From: Diphasiastrum complanatum
Lineage: Eukaryota > Streptophyta > Lycopodiopsida > Lycopodiales > Lycopodiaceae
Length of the DNA: 64,000 bases
Assembly: GCA_029204225.1 (NCBI GenBank)
Contig: CM055109.1
Span: 6,731,982 to 6,795,981 of the forward strand
Direction of reading: 5' to 3'
Below the pieces are notes generated by a model. That model searched no databases. It was not told the origin of the DNA and was given only the letters and a program-made list of their open reading frames with translations. Position numbers and translations under genes: made by a program. The number at the start of each line of letters is the position of its first letter. Within the stretch, counting starts at the first letter, position 1. Below, piece by piece: positions 42,394-55,237 of this stretch.

Positions 42394-45300
42394 ATATAAC
42401 ATTGTTTTCTTAGCACTCCCCTTTAATGTTTGTACTGTTATCTGCTACTCCTAGATGTTTAGAGAACTTCTAAAATTTACCTTCACAAAGCCCCTTAGTA
42501 AAAATATTTACCCCTTAATCATTCATTGAAATAGATAAGCTCAACTTCATTATTATGAAGTTTCTCCCTTATGAAATGTTCTTGTACGTCATTGTTGTGT
42601 CCCAAGAAATATTGTGATGAACCAAGATCTTCAATGTTGAATTTTGATGAGAGGTCTTTTTTTAGCTTGAAGAACTTGTAATGATAAGATCATGGACATA
42701 CATCACCACAATAACAATTTGATCATCTTTGACCAAAACATTTAGTGTAGACTCAAAACTACTCTTGTGAAAGCCAAGCTTCTCAAAGTTTGAATCAATC
42801 CTTGTGTACTATGCATGGGGTGCTTGCTTAAAACAATATAATGCTTTTTTCTAACCTGAAAACCAATTCTCCTTTCCCCTTCACAATCTAATCTTCTGGA
42901 TGCTCCATGTGGACTTTCTAATTCAGAAATCCATTCAAGAATGCACTCTTAACATCCATTTTTTGAATATCCCAACCAAAATGAGTGGCTAAAGACAACA
43001 CTATTCTCATGGTAGTTAACTTTGCAATTGGTGCAAATATCTCCTCATAACCTCTTCCTTCCTGTTGTGCATAAACTTTTGCTACCAATCTTGCTTTGTG
43101 TCTATATCTATAGAACCATCATATTAATACTTGGTCCTATAAGTCCATTGACAACCAATTGGTTTCCTGGTTGCTGGTAGATGAACAAGTCTTGATGTTT
43201 GGTTCTTCAAAATGGAATCATATTCTTCATCCTTTTGTCTTATAATAGTAGCCATGTATGCAATAATATCTTCATCTTAATGTTGTTTCTCAAGCCTTGT
43301 TGATCTCGTGTCTCCCTTGTCTACTCGACTCTCCTTCTTCTATGATTGTTCCACCCTTGATAGTATCATAGTACCACCTAGGTAATCTTATGGTAGACGG
43401 TGTAGGATTCTTCCTTCCACGTGAAGTTGGAGGGTGAATATGTATCTCAAATTTATGACCTTTCTTTCCTTTTCGTTGTTTTAGACAGTCTCTCTAGGTT
43501 CGTGTGTTGATGTTTCCATCTCATCAAAAATAACATCCTTGCTTATTATAATTTTTCTTCATATTAAAAAGCTTGTATCCTTTTTCCTGATCATCATAAC
43601 CAAGCATAGAGCATTTTATTGCTTTTGAATCCAACTTATTTCTCATGTCCTTAGGAATATGAGCATACACGATACTTCTATAACCCTCAAATGACTTACA
43701 TTTGGCTTTTTACTTTAAATTGCTTCTTTTGTAGTTCAATTCTCTACAGCTTTAGTAGGATTTCTATTCAAAAGATACACCGTTGTTTGACATGCTTTTC
43801 CCCAAAAAGGATTTGGAAGATTTTTACTCTTTAGCATGCTCCTAGTGCATGCCACAATCGAGCGGTTCTTTCTTTATGCAACTTCATTTTGTTGAGGTGT
43901 ATTTGTACCTGCAAATTGTCTCTTTTTCCATTGTTTTGCAAAATATTTGAAACTTCGTAGAAAGATACTTTGCCCCTTTATCCGCATGTATGAACTTTAT
44001 TTGTTTGCTAGTTTGCGTTTTCACCTATGCTTAGAATCAAGTACAATTTTTAAAAACATCACTTTTATTCTTTAGAAGATATACCCATTTCTTCCTAGAA
44101 TGATCATCCAAAAAAACCTTGATAAAGGTTGCTCCCTCAAATGATTGTGTCTTCATCGGGCCACACAATTCAGTATGAACAAGCTCAAGAACATCCTTTG
44201 CCCTAAAAGTAGTCGAAGAAATTTTTTGTCGACGATACTTTTTCAAAACAAAACTTTTCATGCCATAGCTCAAATGTCCAAACTTCTAATGCCATAACTT
44301 ACTTTCCATGCCAATGTTTGCAACTCCCGCTTGATGACTCACAGCTTGAAGTTTATACAATCTTCTGGCGAGAACTCCTTTAGCTACCACATCATTATTT
44401 TTCTTTTTGATAAGACAAATGTTGTTCATTAAATTGCACCACCATGTGTTGTTTTGTAATAACTAAAACCGAAAGTAAGTTATTCTTTATGCCAGGTACA
44501 TAGGAGCATCTTTGATGGCTCCTACTTTTCCAGAAGGAATTGAACTTGAATTTTTCCAGCACCTGTAATGTCATAAGTGCAATTATCGCCTAACTTGACA
44601 TTAGTACCAACATCCAATTGTTGAAAACTAGACAATCACTCCTGAAGAGTTGTCATATGCTTAGATGCCCTTGAATTTTTAAACCAATAGTCTTTCTCCT
44701 TCAAAAGATCATTAGGTGATGTTGATACTGCAAAACAACTCACATTGATCAAGTATCAAATTGCTTCCCTTCTCACTAGGAGATTCTTCACCCTCTACAA
44801 AATTTGCCACTTGTTTTCTTCTTGTTCAATTTCTTCTTTGTACACTTGAAAGCAAAATGTTTAAACTTGCTGCATTAATGACAATTACCATTTCGCTTAA
44901 GATTTCACTTCATACCATCCTCTTGCTGGTTTTGTTGCTTTTGCTTTCCTTTGTCCACCTTTCCTGTAATTTTGTCCCTACTTTTTGGTGAGTGCTTGCA
45001 CTTTGAACTCTTCCATGTTCATGAGAATAAGATGTCTCATTTCTTCCTATAGTAATATAGCATCCAGTTCGTTGAAACTAGGCTTAGTCTATCATAGAAA
45101 TAACATCATGACAACATTCTGATATTCAAGCGGCAAGCTATTAAGCACATTAGACACTACAACTAAATCAAGCACACTTTCACCAACCGCTATGAGTTGA
45201 TCTTGAGATCTTTCACTCTAGTCCCCTGTGCCCATTTTCAACATATGAAGTTTATTTGTCAAAAATAGAATCCGTGATTGATTAACATTCTCATATGGAT

Positions 45301-45579
45301 TTTTGAGGATATCCCAAGCTTCCTTGGGTCCAGGAACATCCTTGAGATGAGGAATTCTTATATCTTTAACTGATAAGTTAATGATATGATTAGCCTTCCT
45401 TTTCTGGTTTTGATATTCTCTCAATTCCCTTTCATTGTTAGAGGAAATTCGGTGCCTGTAACAACTTCCCAATATTCTCGGTCCATGTGAATATTTTGCA
45501 TTTTAGATTTCCAAACACTAAAGTTATTATCATCAAGCTTACTAGCTTCATGTAATAGTGCATCATTCAAACTTGCCAT
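42394..45579 (-). pseudogene. Ty1/copia polyprotein (K3)
   Basis: A gag start at 45579 (MASLNDALLHE) is followed by DREYWEVVTG and KEAWDILKNPYENVN (UBN2-type copia gag, 45472-45218), a zinc knuckle region near 44880, and a protease/GAG-pre-integrase region to 44300. Integrase is at 44273-43600 (KDVLELVHTELCGPM, FLDDHSRKKWVYLL, RSMLKSKNLPNPFW) and RT at 43150-42600 (a KALYCFKQAP-like segment, a MYVHDLI-like catalytic box with YVDD altered to YVHD). Stops are frequent. No 5' LTR lies directly upstream, because a second gag is there instead. Confidence 0.75.
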
Positions 45580-47851
45580 GTTTTAAAAAAATGTTAGTTA
45601 CTCCCCTTAAATTAGGGTACTGTCCTTATAATGAAGTTCTTCCCCTTGGATCTTTAGTTGCCTTTATACAAAGGCTGGTGCCTTGAACAATTGTGCTACC
45701 CTCATCAACAAAAATCATAAATTAGCTTGCTTCCCCTATTTAGAAAGTTTGCATAGGACCACATAAATTTGTATCAACAAGCTCCAAAACATCTTGTGCC
45801 ATGTAAGCTCAATCATCCCAAATCTTTGTCAATGATGCTTTCCCATGACACATCCTTCAAAAACATGCTTACTAGGAATAGTATTAGCTAATTCAACCAC
45901 CATAGTGTTAGTCTTCAAAACCTATAGACTCTTGTAATAAGGTGTCCAAAATGCCATAAATTACTTTGTGATACCTTAATTACAACACAAACTTGCTAAT
46001 CTGGTGTGGATGCATCAAGCCTATGAAGTCTTTCTTCTATAATACCTTTTGCCACAACTTTGTAACCATTTTTCTTGTCCTTGACAACACTGCTTTTCAT
46101 TAAACTCAACCTTCATATTTTGTTTGATTATTGTAGAACTGAAAGTAAGTTTTTCTTCAATCTTGGTACAAAGAGAACATTCTTAATTGCTCCTATGTCC
46201 CCTGATGGCAATTGAACTTTTACTATACCTGTGCCTTGATATTATAAGCATCATTGTCATCTGACTTGACATGTGAATCATCCTTACTATCGTCGAACTC
46301 AGTAAACTGGTCACGATGTGGATTGTGTAGCCCTTGAATCTATATATTAGGCATCTTTAGCTCCTTATGAAGTTGATGCAAAAAATTGTTTGTAGCACAT
46401 AATAGCTTCATGCTTGTTTTTGTCCTCAATATACTTACCAGATTGTTTCTTTTCTAGGGAAATTTTTTTCTTACTATACTCAAAAGTGATGTGACCAAAC
46501 TTCATTGAATAATTACAATAACCATTTCATTTGGGTGTAGAGTTGAAACCATTATCTTTGTCCACATTCTCTTGCTTTTGACTACCTTGAATTTTCTTGC
46601 CTCCTTTACCTTCCTTAAACGTTTCTGAAACTGCTGCTTGATGAAGAATTGTTGCTCCTTGAAGTTCTCTTGTGCCATCAAATTTTTGCCTTCTCATTTC
46701 TTCATGAAAAAGTAGCCCATTCCATTCTTCATAAGTGGGTCTCCTCTCTCTTAAAGATGAGATCATCACAATATTTTTGATAGACTAAAGGTAAACTATC
46801 AAGTATGAAGGGAACAAGAAGATTATCTGGTACCCACACACACACACTCTCCTATAGATGTGAGTTGATCCTTAAACCCAAGTCTTATCGTGTAATCTAT
46901 AGTCGACTCCCCTGGATTGATCTATTAGTTAAGAATAGGATCTCAGTTTGACTTAACGTCTTATACATACTTGTTAAGTATGTCCCAAGCTTCTTTAGAA
47001 CCTACAAAATCTCTCCTATGTGGGATTATACTATCTTTCACTGAAAATTAATAGTATGATGTGCTTTTTCCAACCTCTTGATAAAGATCTTCCAAACTTG
47101 ATCATTCAAATTATTTGGCATAAGTTCTTGAACCGTAACTATCTACCAATTATCCTTATCCATTAGGAGACTGCATCTTGAATTTCCATATATGATAATT
47201 GGAACGATCAACCTTGTTGACTCAGGTAACATCGAATCGTGAAGACTTGCCATCTTCTTTTAGGGGTCTTTTTGATACCCTAATTCCCTTTGTCAAGTAA
47301 CCAATGTATTTCCGTAGGATCTTGCAACCACTTCAAACTGACCTTCGCTAGTTTTGAAAACTATTTTATACTGAGCATTTCTGTAATTTAAGAGGTGACT
47401 TCCGCGAAGACCTTTTGTAAAAACCAATAGTGTCTCCTATCAGGCTTCACTGAAAAACAACGATTAAATCTGAAAAACGACTATCCTTCCTGCATGCAAA
47501 GAACAAACGAAGAGCATGATCGTTCTTGCACGCAAACAATGATTTTCCAACAACAATTTGATCTGTGAAGCCACAACCAGCAGCGATTTGTCCGTCAGGA
47601 ACGATCCAATTGTGAATCTCAGTAGCAAACTCCTTTTGCATGCAACCACAATTTCCAGTAGCGATTTTTAGCATGGAAATAGGAACGATCTGGTTAGCAG
47701 CGATCTTCAACAGAGAATAGAAATGATTTGGCCAACAATGATCTAATCTCAAATAGTTGTCCAATTATCTAAAAAACAAACCTGTGGTGATCTTCCTACA
47801 ACCATCTCTCTCACCTAGACTTCACTTTCAATGAACCATGCTTTGATACCA
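45580..47851 (-). pseudogene. Ty1/copia gag, protease and integrase start (K4)
   Basis: Primer binding site at about 47840-47851 (TGGTATCAAAGCATGG on the minus strand). Gag starts near 47252 (MASLHDSMLPES), continues with 46769-46527 (LRERRPTYEEWNGLLFHEEMRR) and a knuckle region with FGHIT. Protease and GAG-pre-integrase follow to about 45830, then DVLELVDTNLCGPMQ near 45790. The rest of pol is missing, and K3 gag begins about 140 bases later. Long 5' UTR with unrecognised frames (47447-47764). Confidence 0.65.
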
Positions 47852-48280
47852 TGATGGAATTATCCCAATTCCTAAATTTGGAGTGGACTTATCTTATTAG
47901 TGCTCAGAAAACTCAAAACTGAAGAGAGATGAATTGTATTGATCAAAGAAACGTCAGCAGCATCATACTACTCAGCAGGCTATAATTGTAGAAACTCTCA
48001 CTATGACTGTAGAAACTTGCTCACTAAGTTCTATTCTATAAAATAGTGTTGGAGCACATTAATAGACTTAGGCATAAGGTTTTATGTCTGATGATGAAAA
48101 AGCAACTTTCTAAAACAAATCTCTTTATAAGGTAATGTTACTAGATAGCTATATCTACTAAAATTAGTGCCTTAAATCAAACACTAGCACTTGACTTGAG
48201 TCAACCACTAATTAGACTAACTTTAATATTTATGCTTGGCCTTGATTAACTTATAAAATATAACATTTTTAGGGGTAACA
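47852..48280 (-). repeat. 5' LTR of copia composite K3/K4
   Basis: 429 bp on the minus strand, TGTTACCCC...TTCCATCA, with TG...CA termini next to the tRNA-Met primer binding site. It pairs with 42024-42393. Flanking 5-mers differ (CTTCC and AATAA), as expected for a recombinant. Confidence 0.7.
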
Positions 48281-48861
48281 AATAAGCATGAATTTTAACA
48301 TCCTCTTGCATTATTCTTTGTTTTTTGAGCTGAAATTGGAGTCTCCTTGGGCTCCGTGCTTCTTCTGAGATTCTCCAAGGTTACTTATTTTGTAACATTC
48401 CTGGCTGACACTTTCAGAGAGAAAGTAGAAATGAACTTTGGATCCACCAACTTGGCCTACACAACCTTAACCAACTTACATGGGGGGGTGGGGGCATAGA
48501 ATATTATTAACATGGAAGGCCCCTATAGAGAAACTTAAAGTTAGGTACTTGACATGAGTATTTTTCTAATATTATCACGTGTCACAGATTTTAATTAGTA
48601 GTTGCCCATGCAATCTCACCTGTCTGAAGACTTTTGTGATTGTCTATTCTGAAGTTTTGATTGCCATCTCTAGCTTAACATTGTTAGCTGTCTCTTTCTT
48701 TTCTCATACTGTTCCAATTATTCAGTGTTTTAGTCTATTCCTTTCTAAACCCTCAAGAAGGTTGAATTTTTCTTTCCCCCCCCACCATCTTTACCCTGAA
48801 TATCATTTATTTTAGCCTTTAGCTAGTACTTATAACTGCTCCTTAGTTTTCTGTGTTTCAG
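48281..48861. other. Intergenic or intronic stretch with dispersed repeat
   Basis: Bases 48429-48560 repeat 33172-33320, including the G-run GGGGGGGTGGGGG. The remainder is AT-rich and ends with a pyrimidine tract and CAG acceptor (48859-48861) before the first supported exon. Confidence 0.5.
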
Positions 48862-49027
48862 GTTTGGTGACTACTTGTTATCACAGTTGTTGGTGCACTT
48901 GACATCAGTGCGCAAGGATGCTTCAAGCTGGAGTCAAAAGCTTTTTGAGATGCTCACAATTTTTTCAGGAGATGCTAAGAAATATGATACAATGACCTAC
49001 TATGAACGTTTTGCCCTACTCAATCAG
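48862..49027 (+). CDS. Probable N-terminal exon of the RecG-like gene
   Basis: Between an acceptor (TGTTTCAG) and a donor (CAG|GTATAC) there is an open 166-base stretch: the last base of a codon plus 55 codons, ending in phase 0. It reads FGDYLLSQLL, DASSWSQKLFEML and TYYERFALLNQ, which has the composition of a real exon, helical and charged. The next supported exon (57317) also starts in phase 0, so the two can splice directly. I infer that it belongs to the RecG gene from strand, order and phase. The residues alone do not prove it. Confidence 0.45.
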
Positions 49028-49281
49028 GTATACCTCTCTTATTATGGTAAGTTTATGGCAGTGCTCACACAATCACTTTGCATATTCTTCCGTCCACAAG
49101 TGTTTGGAGTACTCATCACTGCTCTCAATTTCATTATCCGAAGTCATACACAGAGATTAAATTGCTTATAAGAAAGCTTGGATTGTTATGTCAATCTTTT
49201 GTCTAATGAGACTTGTACCGGATCAAGTTCTGAACATATTCATAAGCTGATTCATTTTCTGTGTATTTTGAGTTCAGACAT

Positions 49282-49317
<36 letters not shown>

Positions 49318-50280
49318 CCCTAATCGATTGGCTGAAGATTCAAATCTTCTAGCCATAACAAGTAGTAGCACTTTCTTTTCTCAGAACTATAGGGATTTTG
49401 CTTTGATCTTTTAGCATTTTTTGGGCATTTTAGAAAAACACAATTAAGTTCTTTTTAATAAAAATTTGGAGCTCAATTTGAATTTTGGAATTCTTAATCA
49501 ACATTATTCTGAATGGCAAATAGATTCCAGTCAACTAGGAACTATGATGCTAAGATTGGATGGCCTGGTTTTGAATGTACATCATGAAGCTTTGCGAAGA
49601 GTCAAGACCCTCAATGCTGTCATTGACGCTAACATGGCGTAGGAAAATAATAATTATGTAAAAGTTTTGTAAGACTTCACTTGAGAATTATCTGAACACT
49701 ATTGAGAATGTTGAGAATGAAAAGGACAAACCAGAATAGTCTTCTTTCTGGTTGGTAGAATTGATAGGAGCATTTATTTGAAATTCATTTGGTGCTCAAG
49801 AGAAGAAAAAGGAAAAATGGCTTGATATTTTTTAACCATAGAGTGACAATTACTTGGATCATGTAAAGGAAAGCCTCTTCTAGTTAAAGGGAATTAGTGA
49901 AACAAAGAAGTGCAAGACAACGAAAAAACAACAAATGATATAACTAATGTAATCATTACAAGAGATACGAAAGTCAAAATCACGAAGCAAACACTGAAAA
50001 GTAGAAAAAACACAAGTAAAATGAACAATTTACCAAAGATGGAGATGGTAATATATTTGTCAATCAACAAAATTCTACACTATACACGTCAACAATAAGT
50101 TGCTAGCAACGATCATTGTCTTTATTGAATATTGAGATCCTTTTTTGCAATCTTCAAAGTGCACGTAAGTAGTGAAATTATACCTTTGATGAGAGCGATG
50201 ACATCAATCATTGACAAGTGGTGGTTTCTTGATGGATCATTGAGAGTGTGAATTGTGGATTGATCAAAAAATGTTGAGAG
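49028..50280 (+). other. Intron sequence with (TG)n and an orphan open segment
   Basis: A (TG)n microsatellite lies at 49285-49315. An uninterrupted coding-like segment runs from about 49493 to a TAG at 49638-49640 (DGLVLNVHHEALRRVKTLN is its clearest part), preceded by CCAG. It is not in splice phase with the exon at 48862-49027. The rest is AT-rich with no feature. Confidence 0.4.
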
Positions 50281-50625
50281 CCAATATTTTTGGAAGCAAT
50301 GGAGAGAAAGAAAGAAAAAAAGAAAGAAAGCTTTATTAATGTCTTTTGGGTACCCGTGGGTGCATAAGGCCAAAAAGAAAATATGTACAAGCAACAATGG
50401 GAGCATCATCCATAGGAGGACGTGTCCGTAAAATGCTATAAACTAGCTACGAATGAAAGTAGAACAAAGCAGAAGTGAAATAAGCGCACAACCCGGGCCA
50501 GGTATAACAGAAGAACTACAGAAAAAGTACTAATGCCCACAACCCAGGCCAGGTGGAGAATAAGTACATATCAGCGAAAGTAAGTGTGAAGTGTTCGCTG
50601 AGTAGAGCGTACAGTGGGCCCTGAT
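50281..50625 (-). mobile_element. LINE 3' UTR fragment (L7)
   Basis: Minus strand. The tail CTTTCTTTCTTTTTTTCTTTC (20 or so bases, 50306-50328) is preceded by GACATTAATAAAGC and a hairpin (GTACCC 50350-50355, GGGTGC 50358-50363). The hairpin context CTTAT...AAAAGACATT matches L1 to L4. The family B LTR at 50626 cuts it off. Confidence 0.7.
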
Positions 50626-51068
50626 AGTTACGAATAGAGCCACAGCTGATCTAGAGCTAAGCTATTAAAGCATCACATAAGCAAGACTTAAGCTATGAAA
50701 GTAGCACATAAGCAAGATTTAACCCTAGAAAGCAGGAAAGAGAGAGATTAAGGAGACTAAAGAGAGAGATCAATATCATCAGCTAAATAACAAATGACAC
50801 AGTTTCCCTACTTATAGCCAAGAGGAAGCCCTAAAAGGAAGCTTCCGGTGGCTAGGGCCCAACTGGGAGGGAAAATAGTGCGCCCTCCAAGAAGGCCCCC
50901 ACTCTCCAATAATATGTCCAAATGGCCTAATAATGAATAATAAGGCCAAAGGCCAACCATATAGTCTAAGTGTTACTAATGAATAAAAAAGGGCCCAAGG
51001 CCTACTTATGCATAAAGTAAAGTAAATGTAAATGGACGCGGCGAATGTAATGAGCCGAGTCCATAACT
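50626..51068 (-). repeat. 3' LTR of family B element B4
   Basis: 443 bp with AGTTA/TAACT termini (minus strand AGTTATGGACTCGG...ATTCGTAACT). It follows a purine tract (GTCGGGGAG) on the right. It matches 32054-32462. Confidence 0.85.
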
Positions 51069-52369
51069 CTCCCCGACACAAAAAAAAAGACCCAACTGCC
51101 AAAAAAAAACTGGATCAAACAGCAGCAAGCCCCGGTGCATCAACAACTAGAGCAGCATCTGATGTAGAGGAATCAACAAGAGCAGGAGGAGCACGATCCT
51201 GATCCGCAAGTGATGGTGTATGATAAAAGACATCAATAGGCTCCCATGTGGCCTCCTCAACAGGACGACCATCCAACTGGACCAAAAACTGAATCTGTCG
51301 GCAGCATCGACTATGGTGAAGGCAAACCTGGTGAATGGCAGCTGGTAAGAAAGGGAACAGCTCAGGATCAACATCATGGCGACGAAGGGAACATCTCGGC
51401 CGCGTCATCTGAAACCAAGCAATATGGAACAACCAGGAATGCCAAGGAACCAGAAGAAGATCAAGCAGCAACCAGGAATGCAAAGGTATCCGTAATGCCA
51501 AGATAGTAGAGGATCAGCCCAAAAGATAGGGACATCATACCAAGGTATCCAAAAAGCCCGAGAAGGTAGAACTGCATCAGCAACGGGAAACCAATAAGGA
51601 AACTGGAAAAGAGATGGACACTCATCGTGAATAGCCATATCATACACGTAACCATCAACCATATGTGCAAACTCAGTGATATAGGTGCCCCAAGAAAAGA
51701 TAGTAGCATCGGAAGACCAGCACCAAGGAGTAGGAACATAAGCAGGATGACAGGCATGTTGTAGTAGCATGGAAAAGCAAGCGATATGCCAGGAAACATG
51801 GATCGTAAAGAGATCATCCTGACAAAGGATAGCTAAAATGGAGAAATGTGCACCAGCATGGTCAAAAGCCCAAGGTATCCATAAGGCCCATGAATGAGAA
51901 GTAGCAATGGCACACGGTACCTTCAAGGCCCCTATCACGAGAAGAGCAGCATGCCAAAAGCTCCAGAAGTTCCAAGAATCAATGCATCATCTAAAAAGAC
52001 ATGATGCATAAAAACAATAGCAACAAATCTAGAAATAGTAGAGGCCTCAACTGAAAAACTGTAGCCGAAAAACTCATCCAGAAAGACCTCATATGGACAT
52101 ACCAATCCATCATAGGATCCAAAAACGGATGGAGAATCGGATGACCCATCGGAACTGGCCGCAAGTATAATCCCAAAGTACACACCAGGCGCACAAGTGA
52201 GGAATAGAAGAAATGCACTGGAACGAGGAACAGGATCCCCAACATCAGTAGCAAGCATCGGATCAATATCCACGTGTAGCTGAGAATGAGTATCAAAGCA
52301 CATATGAGCAATACTGAAGTATATGGCGACAACATCCCCAAAAACATAAGAGTGTATTACAATCTTTGA
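51069..52369 (-). pseudogene. Family B chromodomain and 3' pol filler (B4)
   Basis: The chromodomain motif LDGRPVEEATWEPIDVFYHTP is at about 51285-51225, preceded by ELFPFLPAAIHQV (51365), as in B1. Further right (51400-52340) are open minus-strand frames rich in Trp, Tyr and Phe (AFWIPWYDVPIFWADPLL) that also occur in B3 (28900-29200). They contain repeated CAGGAATGCCAAGG units. RT, RNase H and integrase are absent, and the element is joined to repeat U without a 5' LTR. Confidence 0.7.
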
Positions 52370-53290
52370 AAGACACATGAGTTGTTCCAGAAAGTCTTTT
52401 TCCATTTGGAAAGTTCCAGACTTTTCCAACTCACACATGGTGCCAATATAAGGATTGTAATCTAAAAAAATGCCCTTACTTTAGACATGGCACGAATTGT
52501 CATTCCAAAGTTAGGGTCCCAATCTAGAATACGTCTAGATTTTCCTCTTAAGTTCTAATCTAGAATAACTTAAGATTTACCGGGACCTCATTACGTGAAG
52601 TTCTAACTTTTGGCAACCCACGAATATCCAACTCTCCTGAGTCTTCCAGGATAGCATTCCATCCTTTCCGATCGAGAAAAGATAAGTCTCAAAAGTTTTC
52701 ATGTATTCTATGCACACTCATCTGTAAATGAATCCAAAACGACTCATAAATGTTGTGACTTATAAGCAATACATTTCAACAATAATATCCATAAGTAAGA
52801 TTTCCATTGTTGATTTACAACAACTAACACAGAAGAAGCGCTCCTGACTCGGCTAGTTGTATCGGATTTAGAAAATATTTAAATGTCTCGGTGTGGTTCC
52901 AAAACACCACATTTAATCTTATTCTAAATCAATCTTAGGTCAATAAGCAATTCTCAAAGAGAAATTACCATAACCTAGCGAGAAATTGTCTCAAACACAA
53001 TTCTCATCAATATGCCTATGTACCAACAACTAGTTTATGCATGCGAATAACTTAGTTTATGGAATACTTTGTAGATCCACATGATTAAAAGTTTGTACAA
53101 AAGTCTGTATGATCCCACAAAGATTCACTACATAGCATATCTCTACAGATATCTCCTAATCTGTACACAACACTTTCATAAACGAGAATCCTGTAACTAG
53201 GTTATCCTCTAAGAGAGAATATTTCTCAAAGAGTGCTATTTCACATCCAAAATCTCAACCGGAGATTATCTTAAAAGAATATATTGTTAG
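52370..53290 (-). repeat. Repeat U (second copy)
   Basis: Reverse-complement match to 8950-9488 joined to 14558-14720, uninterrupted here apart from its border with B4. It is AT-rich and non-coding. It supplies the uninterrupted sequence that proves the B1 insertion. Confidence 0.6.
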
Positions 53291-54809
53291 CATGAATTTC
53301 TTCCCTTGCATCGACCCACGGATCTCAGTTTATACTAAGATCAAGTTGACTATTTCCAGCAAGGAACAAGTTTCAACAAACCCCCATCTTGCAATAGAAT
53401 TACCTAGTTCTGACACAAATCAATCGGACTTTTTATCAGCCACTTTTCTACCGCAAGAGTACTTTCGAAATTTCCCCCCTTTAAATCTTCAAACCAGATA
53501 TCTACTATAATCCATAAAGGATTTTTGTAATATCTAAATATCCTATCGTTTCTGATTTATAAAACAGGTCCGTCATCTATAACAGATTCCTCCTGGAATC
53601 TCTGACAGATGCTTCTCCTTGATAAGTCTCTTTTTCTTCCTACCTCTCCCCCTTTTAACAAGAAACGCCACGAGTTTCCAAGGGGTACACATCATTTGTG
53701 ATTTGCTCAGGAGAAGAGTCTAAGAAGAGATCCGAGAAAATCTTGAAAGCTAAATTAGTGTTGCATTATAGTAAGCAAATACCAATGATGTCCCAACACA
53801 ATGACTTAACAAAAGATCTTCTTTATTACCAGCGCTGAGAATTGACCTGTAAATCAGAAAAAGGAGTTCTTGAAGATTTATTCAAGGAAAACCGTTAAGA
53901 GAAAAAACGTCGTTAACCATGTCTGTGACCTCGTCCAAGGTCGTTGGTAATAAAAAATTACCTTCCAAGGAATCACAAGAAACAGTGTTAATAAGAGTTT
54001 AAGAAATTCACCAATATATCTTTTACAAAGGAATAGCTTGTCGGGCTTCCGGTTTTGTAAATTTGAGATATCCAAAAAAAGGGGTCATGACCAATATCTC
54101 AAATTTCCGACAAAACACCCGTTTTATGACCGACAGTATTTGGCATCTCTAAGATTTACGGCCATACTACGGTCAACTGATCCAGTTAGTTTCAGATCTT
54201 CATTTTGGAATTGCCTGCGTCCCATATCACAGGTTCTTTCTCCACGAAGGCCCTCCACTTCCTGATCAAAGTGTCAGAAAAAAATTTCAAGTATATGAAG
54301 TTCTCAGGAATCAATAACAAATGCCAACTTCATAAAACAACTACAAATCATACATTCTTTCGCCCCTCTTCACAATCTTTACGGTCACTAAAAGGATCAA
54401 AGTATTCATGCCTTGAGTGACTGATTAAGAAATGGGGAAGAATGAACCGGCTTTTTCTTGTTCTTAACAACAAACAGTTGGTATGCCCACAGCTTCAAGG
54501 ACAACAACAAGAAACAACTTTTTCGTTCCATTTTAGCCTTTCCATTGTAGGCTTCTGGGCCGTTTTTGTCCGTGTCGGATTCCAAAAAAAACGACACTTG
54601 GTCAAAAAAAATCGAAGAATTTCTGGACATAAGTGTCCAATTCTCGGGTGCCCATTGCAGTTAATAAAGCGAATATACATTTCGTCCACTGTGAACAAAG
54701 CTTTATGGAATTCCCCCAAGAATTCAGCCCAGTCACAATTTGATGGGTTACATCCTCCACCACTAGGAGATCTGACCCAAAGCACGGACGAAATTCGCTT
54801 TTGTTATTC
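53291..54809 (-). other. Unassigned, possibly retroelement internal sequence
   Basis: A purine-rich run on the minus strand at about 53645-53660 (AAAAGGGGGAGAGG) looks like a polypurine tract next to repeat U, so U could be its LTR. Minus-strand frames at 54495-54785 (LGEFHKALFTVDEMYIRF) and near 54200-54280 (IRKWRAFVEKEPVIW) look protein-like but are not recognised. They might be a degenerate gag. Confidence 0.35.
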
Positions 54810-55237
54810 TGGGACAAACCAACCCAACCAAACCTAGATCGAACGGATCTAGCCCCCAAGCTTTGGATCAATCACAAAGAGGAGTATGGCATCACACCAG
54901 TAGCATCCTGCCACCGGTCATGCTATCAAGCATACACTAGTGAGAGCCCAATAGGTATACTTATACCCTCCTCCAAGGCCCATGCACCACTAGTAGTGCA
55001 CTATGACACCTGACTGGACACCTCTGCAGCCTATCTGGGCCACGTCATCTAGTTCCCCAATGATTCACTGATAGACCCATACAAATCCACCATCAAGTGT
55101 TTAGGCCTACAACCATTAATTATGACCATGTACACATAAGGGCCCCAATTCCCTTATAGTCACAATTAACTTACGGGTTGTTGGTCTACTGGTCCCTAGC
55201 CTGGACACGCTACCCGAGACCAGTCATGGGCATGACA
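54810..55237 (-). repeat. LTR of family C (copy C3)
   Basis: 428 bp, minus strand TGTCATGCCCATGACTGG...TTTGTCCCA. The right neighbour is LINE L8 (TTTTC) and the left 5-mer is TATTC, a near-match to a target duplication. No obvious tRNA-Met primer site follows. Confidence 0.7.

Noticed and set aside
49285-49315. (TG)n run as a possible LINE or SINE tail
   Set aside because: No element sequence with the LINE hairpin or a SINE promoter lies next to it, so I treat it as a simple microsatellite.
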